Below, piece after piece: positions 51,237-60,525 of a stretch of 64,000 nt of DNA. The notes beneath the pieces were generated by a model. It did not search any database. It was not told the origin of the DNA and was given only the letters and a program-made list of their open reading frames with translations. The position numbers were made by a program, and so were the translations under genes. How positions within the stretch are numbered: position 1 is the stretch's first letter; every line of letters begins with the position of its first letter. Source of the DNA: an uncultured Pelagibacteraceae bacterium (GTDB taxonomy: Bacteria > Pseudomonadota > Alphaproteobacteria > Pelagibacterales > Pelagibacteraceae); assembly GCA_902607115.1 (NCBI GenBank), contig CACLIZ010000001.1, forward strand, positions 1 through 64,000, in the 5' to 3' direction.

Positions 51237-51500
51237 TTAATCAACGTTTAAAGCCACCAATATAACGATCAATACAAATCCTATAATTAGAATATGGTTT
51301 CCTAAATCAAAAACTCCAACTTTATTATTTTTCTTATCAATAAGTTTTCTATGTAGTGGCAAATTATCATAAGGATTAATTTTAATTTCGGAACTTTCAT
51401 TTTGTTCATTATCTATTTTTACTGAAAAACCAAACCATGTTAGATAAATAAATAATAATATAAAAATCAATAAACCAGCTAATATAGTATATCCATCCAT
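51237..51500 (-). CDS. 87-aa two-TM protein in the cytochrome oxidase operon, unknown function
   Basis: Between ctaB and the subunit IV-like gene; hydrophobic N- and C-termini. Confidence 0.7.
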   Translation of the reverse strand: MDGYTILAGLLIFILLFIYLTWFGFSVKIDNEQNESSEIKINPYDNLPLHRKLIDKKNNKVGVFDLGNHILIIGFVLIVILVALNVD

Positions 51501-51506
51501 AAATTA

Positions 51507-51842
51507 TTATCCTCCTACAACAAAATAAAAAAGTCTAGTAAAAACGGTATATTCAAATTCTGCAACCATAAGAAATATAAAACACGCAATTGCTGTCATG
51601 GGCCATAAAAGAACGTTAACTAAAGCATATCTTTCCCAATACAAATGCATAAAAAAAGCCATAATCAATCCTGCTTTTAAAAACATAAAGACTAAAATTA
51701 AAGACCATCTAAGCATTCCTTGGAATTGATACCAATCCACCATATATGAAAAGAAGCTCAAAACAAATAATAGACCCCATATCCAAAGATATATCCCTAT
51801 CTTATGTGTAGTTGTTTGTTCTTGTTTTGTTGTTTCGTTCAT
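51507..51842 (-). CDS. Cytochrome c oxidase subunit IV-family protein
   Basis: 111 aa; three TMs; LVFMFLKAGLIMAFFMHLYWE. Confidence 0.82.
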   Translation of the reverse strand: MNETTKQEQTTTHKIGIYLWIWGLLFVLSFFSYMVDWYQFQGMLRWSLILVFMFLKAGLIMAFFMHLYWERYALVNVLLWPMTAIACFIFLMVAEFEYTVFTRLFYFVVGG

Positions 51843-51850
51843 AATTTAAT

Positions 51851-52561
51851 TTACCATAAATAAAAAAATGCAAAAATAAATACCCATACTAGGTCTACAA
51901 AGTGCCAATATAATCCTAAAATTTCAATTTCAACATAGTCACCTTTCATTGATGTAAACCAGCCTCTTTTTCCTTCATCATAATGACCTTTAAAAGTTTT
52001 ATATGCATAGATGAAAAGGAAAATTACACCTATTGAAACGTGAGTGCCGTGAAATCCCGTAATCATGAAGAAAAAAGAACCAAATTGTGGCGCGCCAAAA
52101 GGATTTTCCCAAGGTCTCACACCCTCATGGATTAATTTTGACCATTCAAAAGCTTGCATTCCAACAAATGTAAGTCCACCTATGGCGGTAGCTAATATTA
52201 ACCAACCGCACATTTTTCTATTTTTTTCATAACCATATTTTACTGCTAGAGCCATAGTTCCACTGCTTGTGATCAGAACGAAAGTCATAATAGCAATAAG
52301 CAGTAATGGAACTTCAACACCAAATACATGTAGTCCAAAAACTTCACTTGCATTTGGCCAATCAATTAAGGTTGATCCTCTTCCTTTCATGTATGAAATT
52401 AAAAAACAGCTAAATATAAATGTATCGCTTAATAAAAAGATCCACATCATTGCTTTGCCCCAATGAACTCCTTTAAACATAGTTTGGTCAGAACCTGTAT
52501 CCTCAGCCATTCCTCTGAAGCCAGGTTTAAGTACGTAGCCTTCTATTTTTGGATCAGACAT
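51851..52561 (-). CDS. ctaE: Cytochrome c oxidase subunit III
   Basis: 236 aa; MQAFEWSKLI, TGFHGTHVSIGV, LYWHFVDLVWVFIF. Confidence 0.95.
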   Translation of the reverse strand: MSDPKIEGYVLKPGFRGMAEDTGSDQTMFKGVHWGKAMMWIFLLSDTFIFSCFLISYMKGRGSTLIDWPNASEVFGLHVFGVEVPLLLIAIMTFVLITSSGTMALAVKYGYEKNRKMCGWLILATAIGGLTFVGMQAFEWSKLIHEGVRPWENPFGAPQFGSFFFMITGFHGTHVSIGVIFLFIYAYKTFKGHYDEGKRGWFTSMKGDYVEIEILGLYWHFVDLVWVFIFAFFYLW

Positions 52562-52568
52562 ATATTGT

Positions 52569-54410
52569 TTATGTTTTTTCTACTTCTGTATTGGCCACTT
52601 CACTTGGTGGTGTGGTTTGAGTTATAAAATCTTCTTTTGCTCCAGGAACACTAAAGTCATAAGCCCATCTATGAACTATTGGAAGTTTATCTCCCCAGTT
52701 ACCATGTTCAGGTGGCACTGAAGGCGTAAGCCATTCCAATGAACAAGCTTTCCATGGATTGTGTCCTGCAGGTTTGCCTACTTTTAAAGTTTTTATAATA
52801 TTATACATTAAAATTAATTGCGCAGCTCCTACTATGAAAGCTGCGATGCTTATAAATTCATTCATGCCAACTGCTGATGTCATGTATGGGCTGTCATACA
52901 TTTCAAAATATCTTCTAGGAACTCCAATAAATCCTAAATAGTGCATTGGGAAATAAATTGAATAAGCTCCTAAAAAAGTAAGCCAGAAATGCCATTTGCC
53001 TAATTTTTCATCTAATAATCTGCCTGATACTAATGGAAACCAATGATATACGGCGCCCATTATAACCATAAGAGGAGCTATACCCATTACCATGTGGAAA
53101 TGAGCAATAACAAAGTAGGTATCTGATAATGGAACATCTACACTAACATTTCCTAGGAAAATTCCTGTAATTCCTCCATTTACAAAAGTAACAATAAAAC
53201 CTAAACACCATAGCATAACCGTATTAAGTCGAATATTTCCTCTCCAAAGAGTTAGGATCCAGTTATAAACTTTCATTGCGGTTGGAACTGCTATGATAAG
53301 TGTTGTCGTTGCAAAAAAGAATCCAAACCAAGGATTCATTCCACTAACATACATGTGGTGTGCCCACACAAAAAAGCTTAGTGCGCCTATACCCACTATA
53401 GCCCAAACCATCATTCTATAACCAAATATATTTTTTCTAGCATGGACTGAAATTAAATCTGATATTATTCCAAAAGCAGGTAGTGCAACTATATAAACTT
53501 CAGGGTGTCCAAAAAACCAAAACAAATGTTGAAATAAAATAGGACTTCCGCCACCATATTCTAAGACTTCTCCTGCTTTTAATATAGTTGGCATAAAAAA
53601 GCTTGTTCCAAGCACATTGTCTAAACTCATCATTAACGCACCAACCAATAATGCTGGAAAAGCTAGCATTGCTAAAACAGTAGCCGTAAAAATTCCCCAA
53701 ACTGTTAGGGGCATTCTCATTAATGTCATTCCTCTTGTTCTGGCTTGAAGTACAGTAATTAGATAGTTTAAGCCACCCATCGTAAATCCTGCTACGAATA
53801 AAATTAACGATATACACATTAACATTATTCCATAACCTGAACCTGGGGTTCCTTCTAAAATTGCTTGAGGAGGATATAATGTCCAACCTGATCCTGTTGG
53901 CCCCCCTGGAACAAAAAAACTTGCTAATAAAACTCCAACTGCAACAAAAAACATCCAGAAACTTACCATATTAAGATACGGAAAAACCATATCTCTTGCT
54001 CCGACCATTAATGGAATTAAAAAATTACCAAAACCTCCCAGAAAGAGTGCTGTTAAAAAGTAAACCACCATTATCATTCCATGCATAGTTACAAACTGAT
54101 AATAATGTTCTGCGGTCATAAAACCTGCTAATTCTGGAAAACCTAATTGTAAACGCATTAACCAAGAAAGAATAAGACCAATTATTCCTGTAAAAGTTGC
54201 TAATAGAAAATATTGCACTCCAATAACTTTTGCATCCTGACAAAAAACCCATTTAGTAATAAAACTATGTCCATGATATAAATCCTGCTCTGATATTTCT
54301 GCAGGTCTTACATAGTCCTTATCTGGCGATAACCCCGATCCTCCTCCTCCAGAAATAGTTTCTGAAGATTGCGCCTGTATTGTTTTATTATCATTAAAAT
54401 CTTCTGACAT
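52569..54410 (-). CDS. ctaD: Cytochrome c oxidase subunit I
   Basis: 613 aa; FWFFGHPEVYIVALPAFG, WAHHMYVSGM, YFVIAHFHMVMG. Confidence 0.98.
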   Translation of the reverse strand: MSEDFNDNKTIQAQSSETISGGGGSGLSPDKDYVRPAEISEQDLYHGHSFITKWVFCQDAKVIGVQYFLLATFTGIIGLILSWLMRLQLGFPELAGFMTAEHYYQFVTMHGMIMVVYFLTALFLGGFGNFLIPLMVGARDMVFPYLNMVSFWMFFVAVGVLLASFFVPGGPTGSGWTLYPPQAILEGTPGSGYGIMLMCISLILFVAGFTMGGLNYLITVLQARTRGMTLMRMPLTVWGIFTATVLAMLAFPALLVGALMMSLDNVLGTSFFMPTILKAGEVLEYGGGSPILFQHLFWFFGHPEVYIVALPAFGIISDLISVHARKNIFGYRMMVWAIVGIGALSFFVWAHHMYVSGMNPWFGFFFATTTLIIAVPTAMKVYNWILTLWRGNIRLNTVMLWCLGFIVTFVNGGITGIFLGNVSVDVPLSDTYFVIAHFHMVMGIAPLMVIMGAVYHWFPLVSGRLLDEKLGKWHFWLTFLGAYSIYFPMHYLGFIGVPRRYFEMYDSPYMTSAVGMNEFISIAAFIVGAAQLILMYNIIKTLKVGKPAGHNPWKACSLEWLTPSVPPEHGNWGDKLPIVHRWAYDFSVPGAKEDFITQTTPPSEVANTEVEKT

Positions 54411-54446
54411 TTTTTTTCCTATATATGTTTTTTTTTATCATTTAAT

Positions 54447-55283
54447 TTATTTTTTTGCTAATTTTGTTTTACTAGTTTCTAAAATTTCTTGTTTTGCTAT
54501 TAAATCTGAAAATGTTTCTTGTTGCTGAAGCCAATTATCATAGTCTTGTTTATCTTGTACTTCTACACCACCTCTCATAGCATAATGTCCTACACCACAA
54601 TACTCAGCACACAAAACCTCAAACTCACCTACTTTGTTAGGTTCAAACCAATAATAAGTTACAATTCCTGGAACTGCATCCATTTTTGCTCTGAACTGAG
54701 GAACATACCAATTATGAAGCACATCTACTGATCTTAGCAATATTTTAACTGGTCTATTATTTTCTAAATTTATCACATCACTTTGTATCATTACATCATC
54801 ATTTCCATATGGGTCATCTAAATTAATTCCAAACGGATTATCATCATTTATGTTAACTACTTTCGTAGTTCCTAATTTTCCATCTTCACCTGGCAATCTG
54901 TATTGCCATCCCCATTGCCAAGCCATTACATCAATCTCAATTGCATTTTTTGGAACATTGACATACTGATTCCAAATAATAAGTCCTGGCGCTAAAAGAG
55001 CAGCCACACCTAATGTTGTTGCCCATGTAAGTATTCTTTCTAATTTTTTATCTTCAGGTTTATACTCAGCTTTTCGATCTTCTTTATAAGAAAATTTAAA
55101 AACACAGTAAACCATGAAAAGACAAACAGCTATGAAAACTCCTCCACCGATCCAGAATGTTAGCGTAATAGTGTCATCCATTCCTCCCCAGTTTGATGCA
55201 ACGTCAGTCCAATACCACGGAGTAAAAATATGAAAGAGTACCGATCCAAGGATAACTAAAAAAAATATAATACCTGCGTGCAT
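54447..55283 (-). CDS. ctaC: Cytochrome c oxidase subunit II
   Basis: 278 aa; DVMAWQWGWQYRLPG, CuA motif CAEYCGVGHYAM. Confidence 0.96.
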   Translation of the reverse strand: MHAGIIFFLVILGSVLFHIFTPWYWTDVASNWGGMDDTITLTFWIGGGVFIAVCLFMVYCVFKFSYKEDRKAEYKPEDKKLERILTWATTLGVAALLAPGLIIWNQYVNVPKNAIEIDVMAWQWGWQYRLPGEDGKLGTTKVVNINDDNPFGINLDDPYGNDDVMIQSDVINLENNRPVKILLRSVDVLHNWYVPQFRAKMDAVPGIVTYYWFEPNKVGEFEVLCAEYCGVGHYAMRGGVEVQDKQDYDNWLQQQETFSDLIAKQEILETSKTKLAKK

Positions 55284-55318
55284 AAAAGCTTATATAGAAT
55301 AAATATCACATAAAAACC

Positions 55319-55335
55319 TATGACAAAATGTCATA
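55319..55335. promoter_or_regulatory. TATGACA-AAA-TGTCATA inverted repeat centred between divergent ctaC and the 63-aa ORF
   Basis: Perfect 7-bp arms with 3-nt spacer; 35 bp from ctaC ATG and 36 bp from the ATG at 55372. Confidence 0.55.
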
Positions 55336-55371
55336 AGAATCATTCAAAATATCAAATATAACGTTGATTAT

Positions 55372-55563
55372 ATGCTGGGAAAAATTGAAATATTGGCAGT
55401 TATTCTAATACTGATTTTATTATTTTATTTTGTTATTTCTTTTGGGGCCGGGGCATTCTCAAAAAAAGAAACTAACTTAAGAACAAAAAAATATTTGAAG
55501 TCAGTAAATATATTGCTGGCTATAATTACTGTTGTAGGTGTTTTATTAACTCTGTTTTTATAA
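55372..55563 (+). CDS. 63-aa two-TM protein of unknown function
   Basis: MLGKIEILAVILILILLFYFVISFGAGAFSKKETNLRTKKYLKSVNILLAIITVVGVLLTLFL; own upstream region. Confidence 0.65.
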   Translation: MLGKIEILAVILILILLFYFVISFGAGAFSKKETNLRTKKYLKSVNILLAIITVVGVLLTLFL

Positions 55564-55570
55564 AATAATT

Positions 55571-56251
55571 TTAAGAAATTAATTCTTTGCACCACGCTAT
55601 AACTGAATCGTTATAAATAAACATGATAACAAAAAACACTAACCAAACTATAAAAAGAAATAACCAATAAATAGATAGAGCCTGAAGATTATTTGACTCC
55701 TTAACATAATCTTCTTCTTTTAGTTTAAATATTCTTGAACTTATTTTTCCCCAAAAAAATAAGCCTCCCAATAAATGTATTCCATGTAATGCCGTAAAAA
55801 CGTAATATGAAGAAAAGTATGTATTTGTAGTAACAAAATGACCAGCAGTCATTAATTGGTACCATAATATAACTTGTAAAAATAAAAATAAATAACTGAA
55901 TGCACCAACGGCAATCACGTTACTTTTTATTTTGTTTGTAAAATTATTTTTTAAATCTTTACTTATCTTATTAAAAAAATATGTAACAAAAATTAAAACT
56001 AACGTATTAATCCACAGCAATTTATTCTTCAAAATTAATGTTGTATCTTGTTCAGGAGGAATTGAATAAAGATAAGCGGTAAATATTAAACTAAATATAG
56101 CAGTACTAAAACCAAAAATAATTATTACCGCCGACATTTGATTAGAAATTCCAAAAGTCTTGCCTTTATGTTTGTTGTCAATTAAAACTTGACTTTCTTC
56201 CCAAGGCTTTTCTGCTAGTGTGCCAAATAGTTTCTTTATAATAGACGACAT
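55571..56251 (-). CDS. Second heme-copper oxidase subunit III-family protein
   Basis: 226 aa; YYVFTALHGIHLLGGLFFWG, IYWLFLFIVWLVFFVIMFI. Confidence 0.8.
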   Translation of the reverse strand: MSSIIKKLFGTLAEKPWEESQVLIDNKHKGKTFGISNQMSAVIIIFGFSTAIFSLIFTAYLYSIPPEQDTTLILKNKLLWINTLVLIFVTYFFNKISKDLKNNFTNKIKSNVIAVGAFSYLFLFLQVILWYQLMTAGHFVTTNTYFSSYYVFTALHGIHLLGGLFFWGKISSRIFKLKEEDYVKESNNLQALSIYWLFLFIVWLVFFVIMFIYNDSVIAWCKELIS

Positions 56252-56287
56252 GCTATTTATATAGTTGGTAAATATTATTTTACAAGA

Positions 56288-56878
56288 ATGAAATTAAAAA
56301 CCTCAATAACAGTAATTGCTGGATGTTTAATAATTTTTTTATTTATTTTGCTACCTGTATTTTTATCTATTGAAAAAAAAGAAGACGAATATGTTTCAAA
56401 ATTTCAAGGTTCTTCTTTTTCATTAAAGGATGTGAATAACGAAATTATAACAGACTCATCTTTTGAAGGGCCTTTAACTGCAATATTTTTTGGTTTTACA
56501 AATTGTCCCGATATCTGTCCTATGACATTAAATAATTTAGACCTAGTTATAAAAAATTTAACACTAGAAAAGAAAGATAAATTGAAAGTATTTTTTGTTA
56601 GTATAGACCCAAAAAGAGACAGTACTGAAGTTATAAAGGAATATCTAAATTCATTTGAAAATAAAATTTATGGAATTACAGGAGATCCAAAAAAAATATT
56701 TCTTATGTCAAGATCTTGGGGGGTCCTTTCGGAAAAAATTTTTACTGAAGACGGAAACTATTTAATCAATCATAGCTCTTCTATTATTTTATTAAATGAT
56801 GGAAAATATTTAGATAGAATTAGTCATCACGCAGGTTACGAAGATATTTTTAAAACTATAAACAAACATCTAAGATAA
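56288..56878 (+). CDS. SCO1/SenC-family copper chaperone
   Basis: 196 aa; FGFTNCPDICPMTLNNL, VFFVSIDPKRDS, conserved His near C-terminus. Confidence 0.95.
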   Translation: MKLKTSITVIAGCLIIFLFILLPVFLSIEKKEDEYVSKFQGSSFSLKDVNNEIITDSSFEGPLTAIFFGFTNCPDICPMTLNNLDLVIKNLTLEKKDKLKVFFVSIDPKRDSTEVIKEYLNSFENKIYGITGDPKKIFLMSRSWGVLSEKIFTEDGNYLINHSSSIILLNDGKYLDRISHHAGYEDIFKTINKHLR

Positions 56879-57571
56879 CAAATTAAAACATATTATAGAT
56901 AACATTGAAATTGCTGCTGTTTCAGACCTTAAAATATTCTGATTAATTTTAAGAGGAATTAATTTTTTTAGTTTTAAAATATTTTCTCTTTCTTTAACTG
57001 TAAAATCACCCTCAGGTCCAATTAGTATACAAAGTGGATCTGAACTTTTAAAATTAATTTTACTATTATCAGTGTTTAAGTCTCCAAATATAATATTTGT
57101 GTTTTGATTTAATTTTAAAAATTCATTTAACTTTAAAATTTTTTCTAACTTAGGAACTTTTAATCTATTGCTTTGTTCGGATGCCTCTATAATGATTTTA
57201 TTTACTCTTTTGTCGTTTAATTTTCTTACAATAGTCCTCTCAGTTAAAATAGGAATAAATTTTGTAACCCCAAGCTCAGTTGCTTTTTGTATCATTAAAT
57301 TTAAATAATTTAACTTTATAGGCGAAAAGGCTAACCAAATCTCTCTTTCGTCGATCGCAGATCTTAATTTTTTTATTACCGAAAATGCTACAATTCCTTT
57401 GCTGATCTCTTTTATTTTTGCCTCCCACTCACCACTTTGATTAAATAAGGAAAAACTTTGTCCTATATTTATCCTCATTACTTTAGATAAATAATGTGAT
57501 TGAGATTTATCTAGCTTTGAAATTAAATTAAGTGATAAACTTTCTTCAAAAAATAATCTAATATTACTCAT
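56870..57571 (-). CDS. rsmE: 16S rRNA (uracil(1498)-N(3))-methyltransferase
   Basis: 233 aa; QKATELGVTKFIPILTERT, ILIGPEGDFTVKE, LRSETAAIS. Confidence 0.95.
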   Translation of the reverse strand: MSNIRLFFEESLSLNLISKLDKSQSHYLSKVMRINIGQSFSLFNQSGEWEAKIKEISKGIVAFSVIKKLRSAIDEREIWLAFSPIKLNYLNLMIQKATELGVTKFIPILTERTIVRKLNDKRVNKIIIEASEQSNRLKVPKLEKILKLNEFLKLNQNTNIIFGDLNTDNSKINFKSSDPLCILIGPEGDFTVKERENILKLKKLIPLKINQNILRSETAAISMLSIICFNLLS

Positions 57572-57587
57572 TTGGATAAGTTAATTT

Positions 57588-58250
57588 ATGAAAAATATTA
57601 AAGCAATAATATTTGATGCGTATGGCACATTATTTGATGTCAATTCAGCTGCAGAAAAATGTAAGCATAAAATTGGAGATAAGTGGGAGGGTTTTGCAAA
57701 TTATTGGCGAACTACTCAACTAGAGTACACTTGGCTTAGAAGCATGATGAATAGGCATAAGGATTTTTGGCAAGTAACAGAAGATAGTTTAGATAAATCT
57801 ATGCAAGCATTTAAAATAGATATTTCAATGAGAAATGAACTATTAGATCTTTATAAAGTTTTATTAACTTTTCCTGAAGTAAAAGAAGTTTTAAATAAAC
57901 TTAAAGAAAAAAATTATAAGCTTGCTATTCTTTCAAATGGTACGCCTTTTCTACTTAATGAATTAGTTAAAAGTAATAATTTAGATAATATATTTAATAA
58001 TATTTTTTCAATTGAAGAAGTTAAAACTTATAAACCAGATCCAAAAGTCTATAATATTCCAATTAAAAAATATCAAATACAAGAAAATGAAGTTGCCTAT
58101 TTAAGTGCAAACACTTGGGATGTATCTGCTGGAGGTAACTATGGGTTTAATCCTGTTTGGGTAAATAGAAATAATAGTATTTTTGACAATTTAGATTATG
58201 TTCCAAAATTTCAAATTAAGAGTCTCACTGAACTACTTGATATAATTTAA
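57588..58250 (+). CDS. Haloacid dehalogenase type II
   Basis: 220 aa; IIFDAYGTLFDVNSA, LAILSNGTP, KPDPKVYN, VSAGGNYGFNPVWVNR. Confidence 0.93.
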   Translation: MKNIKAIIFDAYGTLFDVNSAAEKCKHKIGDKWEGFANYWRTTQLEYTWLRSMMNRHKDFWQVTEDSLDKSMQAFKIDISMRNELLDLYKVLLTFPEVKEVLNKLKEKNYKLAILSNGTPFLLNELVKSNNLDNIFNNIFSIEEVKTYKPDPKVYNIPIKKYQIQENEVAYLSANTWDVSAGGNYGFNPVWVNRNNSIFDNLDYVPKFQIKSLTELLDII

Positions 58251-58271
58251 TAAATTGTTACATCAAACATT

Positions 58272-59108
58272 ATGAAAAATATTGAGGTAAATAAAATAAT
58301 TAATCCTACTCCAGCCTCTGACGGTGCAGGTGTTAAATTAAAAAGAAGTATAGGCGTTGAGCCAGATTATTTTGATCCATTTTTAATGTTAGATGAATTT
58401 GGTTCCGAAAATAAAGATGATTATATAGGAGGCTTTCCTCCTCATCCTCATAGAGGAATAGAGACAGTAACCTACATGCTTCAAGGTGAATTTGAACATG
58501 AAGATAGTACCGGCTCTAAAGGAAGAATGAAGTCTGGAGATGTTCAATGGATGAAAACGGGTAGTGGAATAATTCATTCTGAAATGCCTGCTATGAAGGA
58601 AGGTAAACTCCATGGATTTCAGCTATGGGTAAATATGCCTGCAAAATTAAAAATGAGTAAACCTAATTATATTTATATAGATTCTGATAAAATGCAGGTT
58701 CACACTGATAGTGATAAAAATGTAAAGGTTATTGCCGGAAAATTTAAAAGTGCTGAGGGACCTGTAAAGGGTCATAATGTAGACCCTATTTATTTTGATA
58801 TAGATCTTGAAAAAAATAAATTTTTTAACTTTGAGTTACCTTTGGGTCACAATTCTTTCATTTACTTAATTGATGGTGAAATTAAAATAGGCAAACAGGC
58901 TCATAAAAAAATTAAAGATTCAACTTTAATTTTATTAACTAAGGGTGACAAACTTGAAATATCTGCTTTAACTAAGACTAAATTTTTATTAATTTCTGGT
59001 AAACCAATTGGTGAGCAAATCGCTAGGGGTGGACCTTTTGTTATGAACACTAAAGCAGAAGTCTTGCAAGCTGTTCAAGATTATCATAATGGTACATTTG
59101 TAAAATGA
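58272..59108 (+). CDS. Pirin family protein
   Basis: 278 aa; DPFLMLDEFG, FPPHPHRGIETVTYMLQGEFEHEDSTGSKG, GSGIIHSEMP. Confidence 0.96.
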   Translation: MKNIEVNKIINPTPASDGAGVKLKRSIGVEPDYFDPFLMLDEFGSENKDDYIGGFPPHPHRGIETVTYMLQGEFEHEDSTGSKGRMKSGDVQWMKTGSGIIHSEMPAMKEGKLHGFQLWVNMPAKLKMSKPNYIYIDSDKMQVHTDSDKNVKVIAGKFKSAEGPVKGHNVDPIYFDIDLEKNKFFNFELPLGHNSFIYLIDGEIKIGKQAHKKIKDSTLILLTKGDKLEISALTKTKFLLISGKPIGEQIARGGPFVMNTKAEVLQAVQDYHNGTFVK

Positions 59109-60076
59109 AAGCTATTAAAATTCAAAAAAATGGTGGACCTGAAGTATTAGATCTAGAAGAAATAACTTTAAGCAAACCAGTAAAAAACGAAGTCTTAATT
59201 GAGCATGCTGCTATAGGCTTAAATTATATAGACACATATCATAGATCTGGACTTTATCCTTTAAAGATGCCTAGTGGACTTGGAATGGAAGCCTCAGGTG
59301 TAATTAAAGAAGTTGGGCCAGAGGTTTCAGATTTTTTTGTTGGAGATAGAGTTGCGTATGCTGCGGTACCTTTAGGAGCATATTCCTCACATAGAATTTA
59401 TAAAACAAATAATTTAGTAAAAGTACCAAAAGAAATAGATTTAAATATAGCGGCAGCAATAATGACTAAGGGATTAACAACTTATTATTTATTATATAAG
59501 ACTTATCCTGTTTCATCTGGTGAAACTATATTATTTCATGCGGCTGCTGGAGGAGTGGGACAAATATTTTGCCAATGGGCTAAAAGTTTAGGATGCAAAA
59601 TTATTGGAACAGTTGGAAACGAAGAAAAAGTAGAGATAGCAAAAAAAAATGGTTGTGATGAAATAATTAATTATAATAAAGAAGATTTTGCAAAAAAAAC
59701 TATGGAAATAACAGATGGCAAAGGCGTCTCTGTAGTTTACGATGGGGTAGGAAAATCAACATTCGAAAAATCTCTTGAATGTTTAAAAACTAGAGGAATG
59801 ATGGTTTCTTTTGGAAATGCATCTGGAGCACTAGACCCAATTAATGTTCCAAAAATGTTACAACCAAAAGGATTATTTTTTGTTAGACCTTCAATGGGAC
59901 AGTATTTAAATACTAACGATGAGTTAAACGAAGCTGCAAAAGAACTTTTTGAAAAAATAAATTCTGGAAAAATTAACATAGAAATATTTAAGAAATATAA
60001 ACTGGATGATATTAAGCAAGCACATGTTGATTTAGAAAATAGAAAAATTATAGGTCCAGCTATTGTTGTACCTTAA
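59105..60076 (+). CDS. Zinc-independent quinone oxidoreductase (MDR family)
   Basis: 323 aa; IGLNYIDTYHRSGLYP, FHAAAGGVGQIFCQWAKSLG. Confidence 0.94.
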   Translation: MKAIKIQKNGGPEVLDLEEITLSKPVKNEVLIEHAAIGLNYIDTYHRSGLYPLKMPSGLGMEASGVIKEVGPEVSDFFVGDRVAYAAVPLGAYSSHRIYKTNNLVKVPKEIDLNIAAAIMTKGLTTYYLLYKTYPVSSGETILFHAAAGGVGQIFCQWAKSLGCKIIGTVGNEEKVEIAKKNGCDEIINYNKEDFAKKTMEITDGKGVSVVYDGVGKSTFEKSLECLKTRGMMVSFGNASGALDPINVPKMLQPKGLFFVRPSMGQYLNTNDELNEAAKELFEKINSGKINIEIFKKYKLDDIKQAHVDLENRKIIGPAIVVP

Positions 60077-60477
60077 TCTAAATCAATTTTCATATCTGAC
60101 AAATGTAATTTTAAAGTTTCAGTTGATAGATGTATATCTCTTATAAAAAATAATACTGAAATTATCATTGCTAGACAACATGATCCAAAAATAACTCTTG
60201 CAATGAAAATCAAGTCTAAGTATAGAGCAAAAACTGTTAACATATTAAACAAAAAGCCAAAGCTTGCAAATCCAAGTGTATATTTTAACCATTTTACTCT
60301 TCCATTCAAATTTATTAACTGCTTTTCCCACTCTTGAGGAATATGTTTTTCCCAAACATATTCATCATGTATTTTTCTAATTAAATTACTTAGGGTATGA
60401 AAACGGTTAGCATAAACACTCATTAGCAATGGAATTGCTGGAAACATCAGAGCAGTTACCGTGTAATCTATATTCAT
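60073..60477 (-). CDS. DUF2721-like membrane protein
   Basis: 134 aa; MFPAIPLLMSVYANRFHTLSNLIRKIHDEY and two further TMs. Confidence 0.75.
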   Translation of the reverse strand: MNIDYTVTALMFPAIPLLMSVYANRFHTLSNLIRKIHDEYVWEKHIPQEWEKQLINLNGRVKWLKYTLGFASFGFLFNMLTVFALYLDLIFIARVIFGSCCLAMIISVLFFIRDIHLSTETLKLHLSDMKIDLD

Positions 60478-60525
60478 GTCGATTAAATTTGCTTAAAAAA
60501 AAAACTTTGTTATTTAATAAAATAT

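Noticed and set aside
53500-53886. 128-aa ORF inside ctaD on the same strand (and 54025-54252)
   Set aside because: Alternative frame of the conserved ctaD gene; no recognisable motifs.
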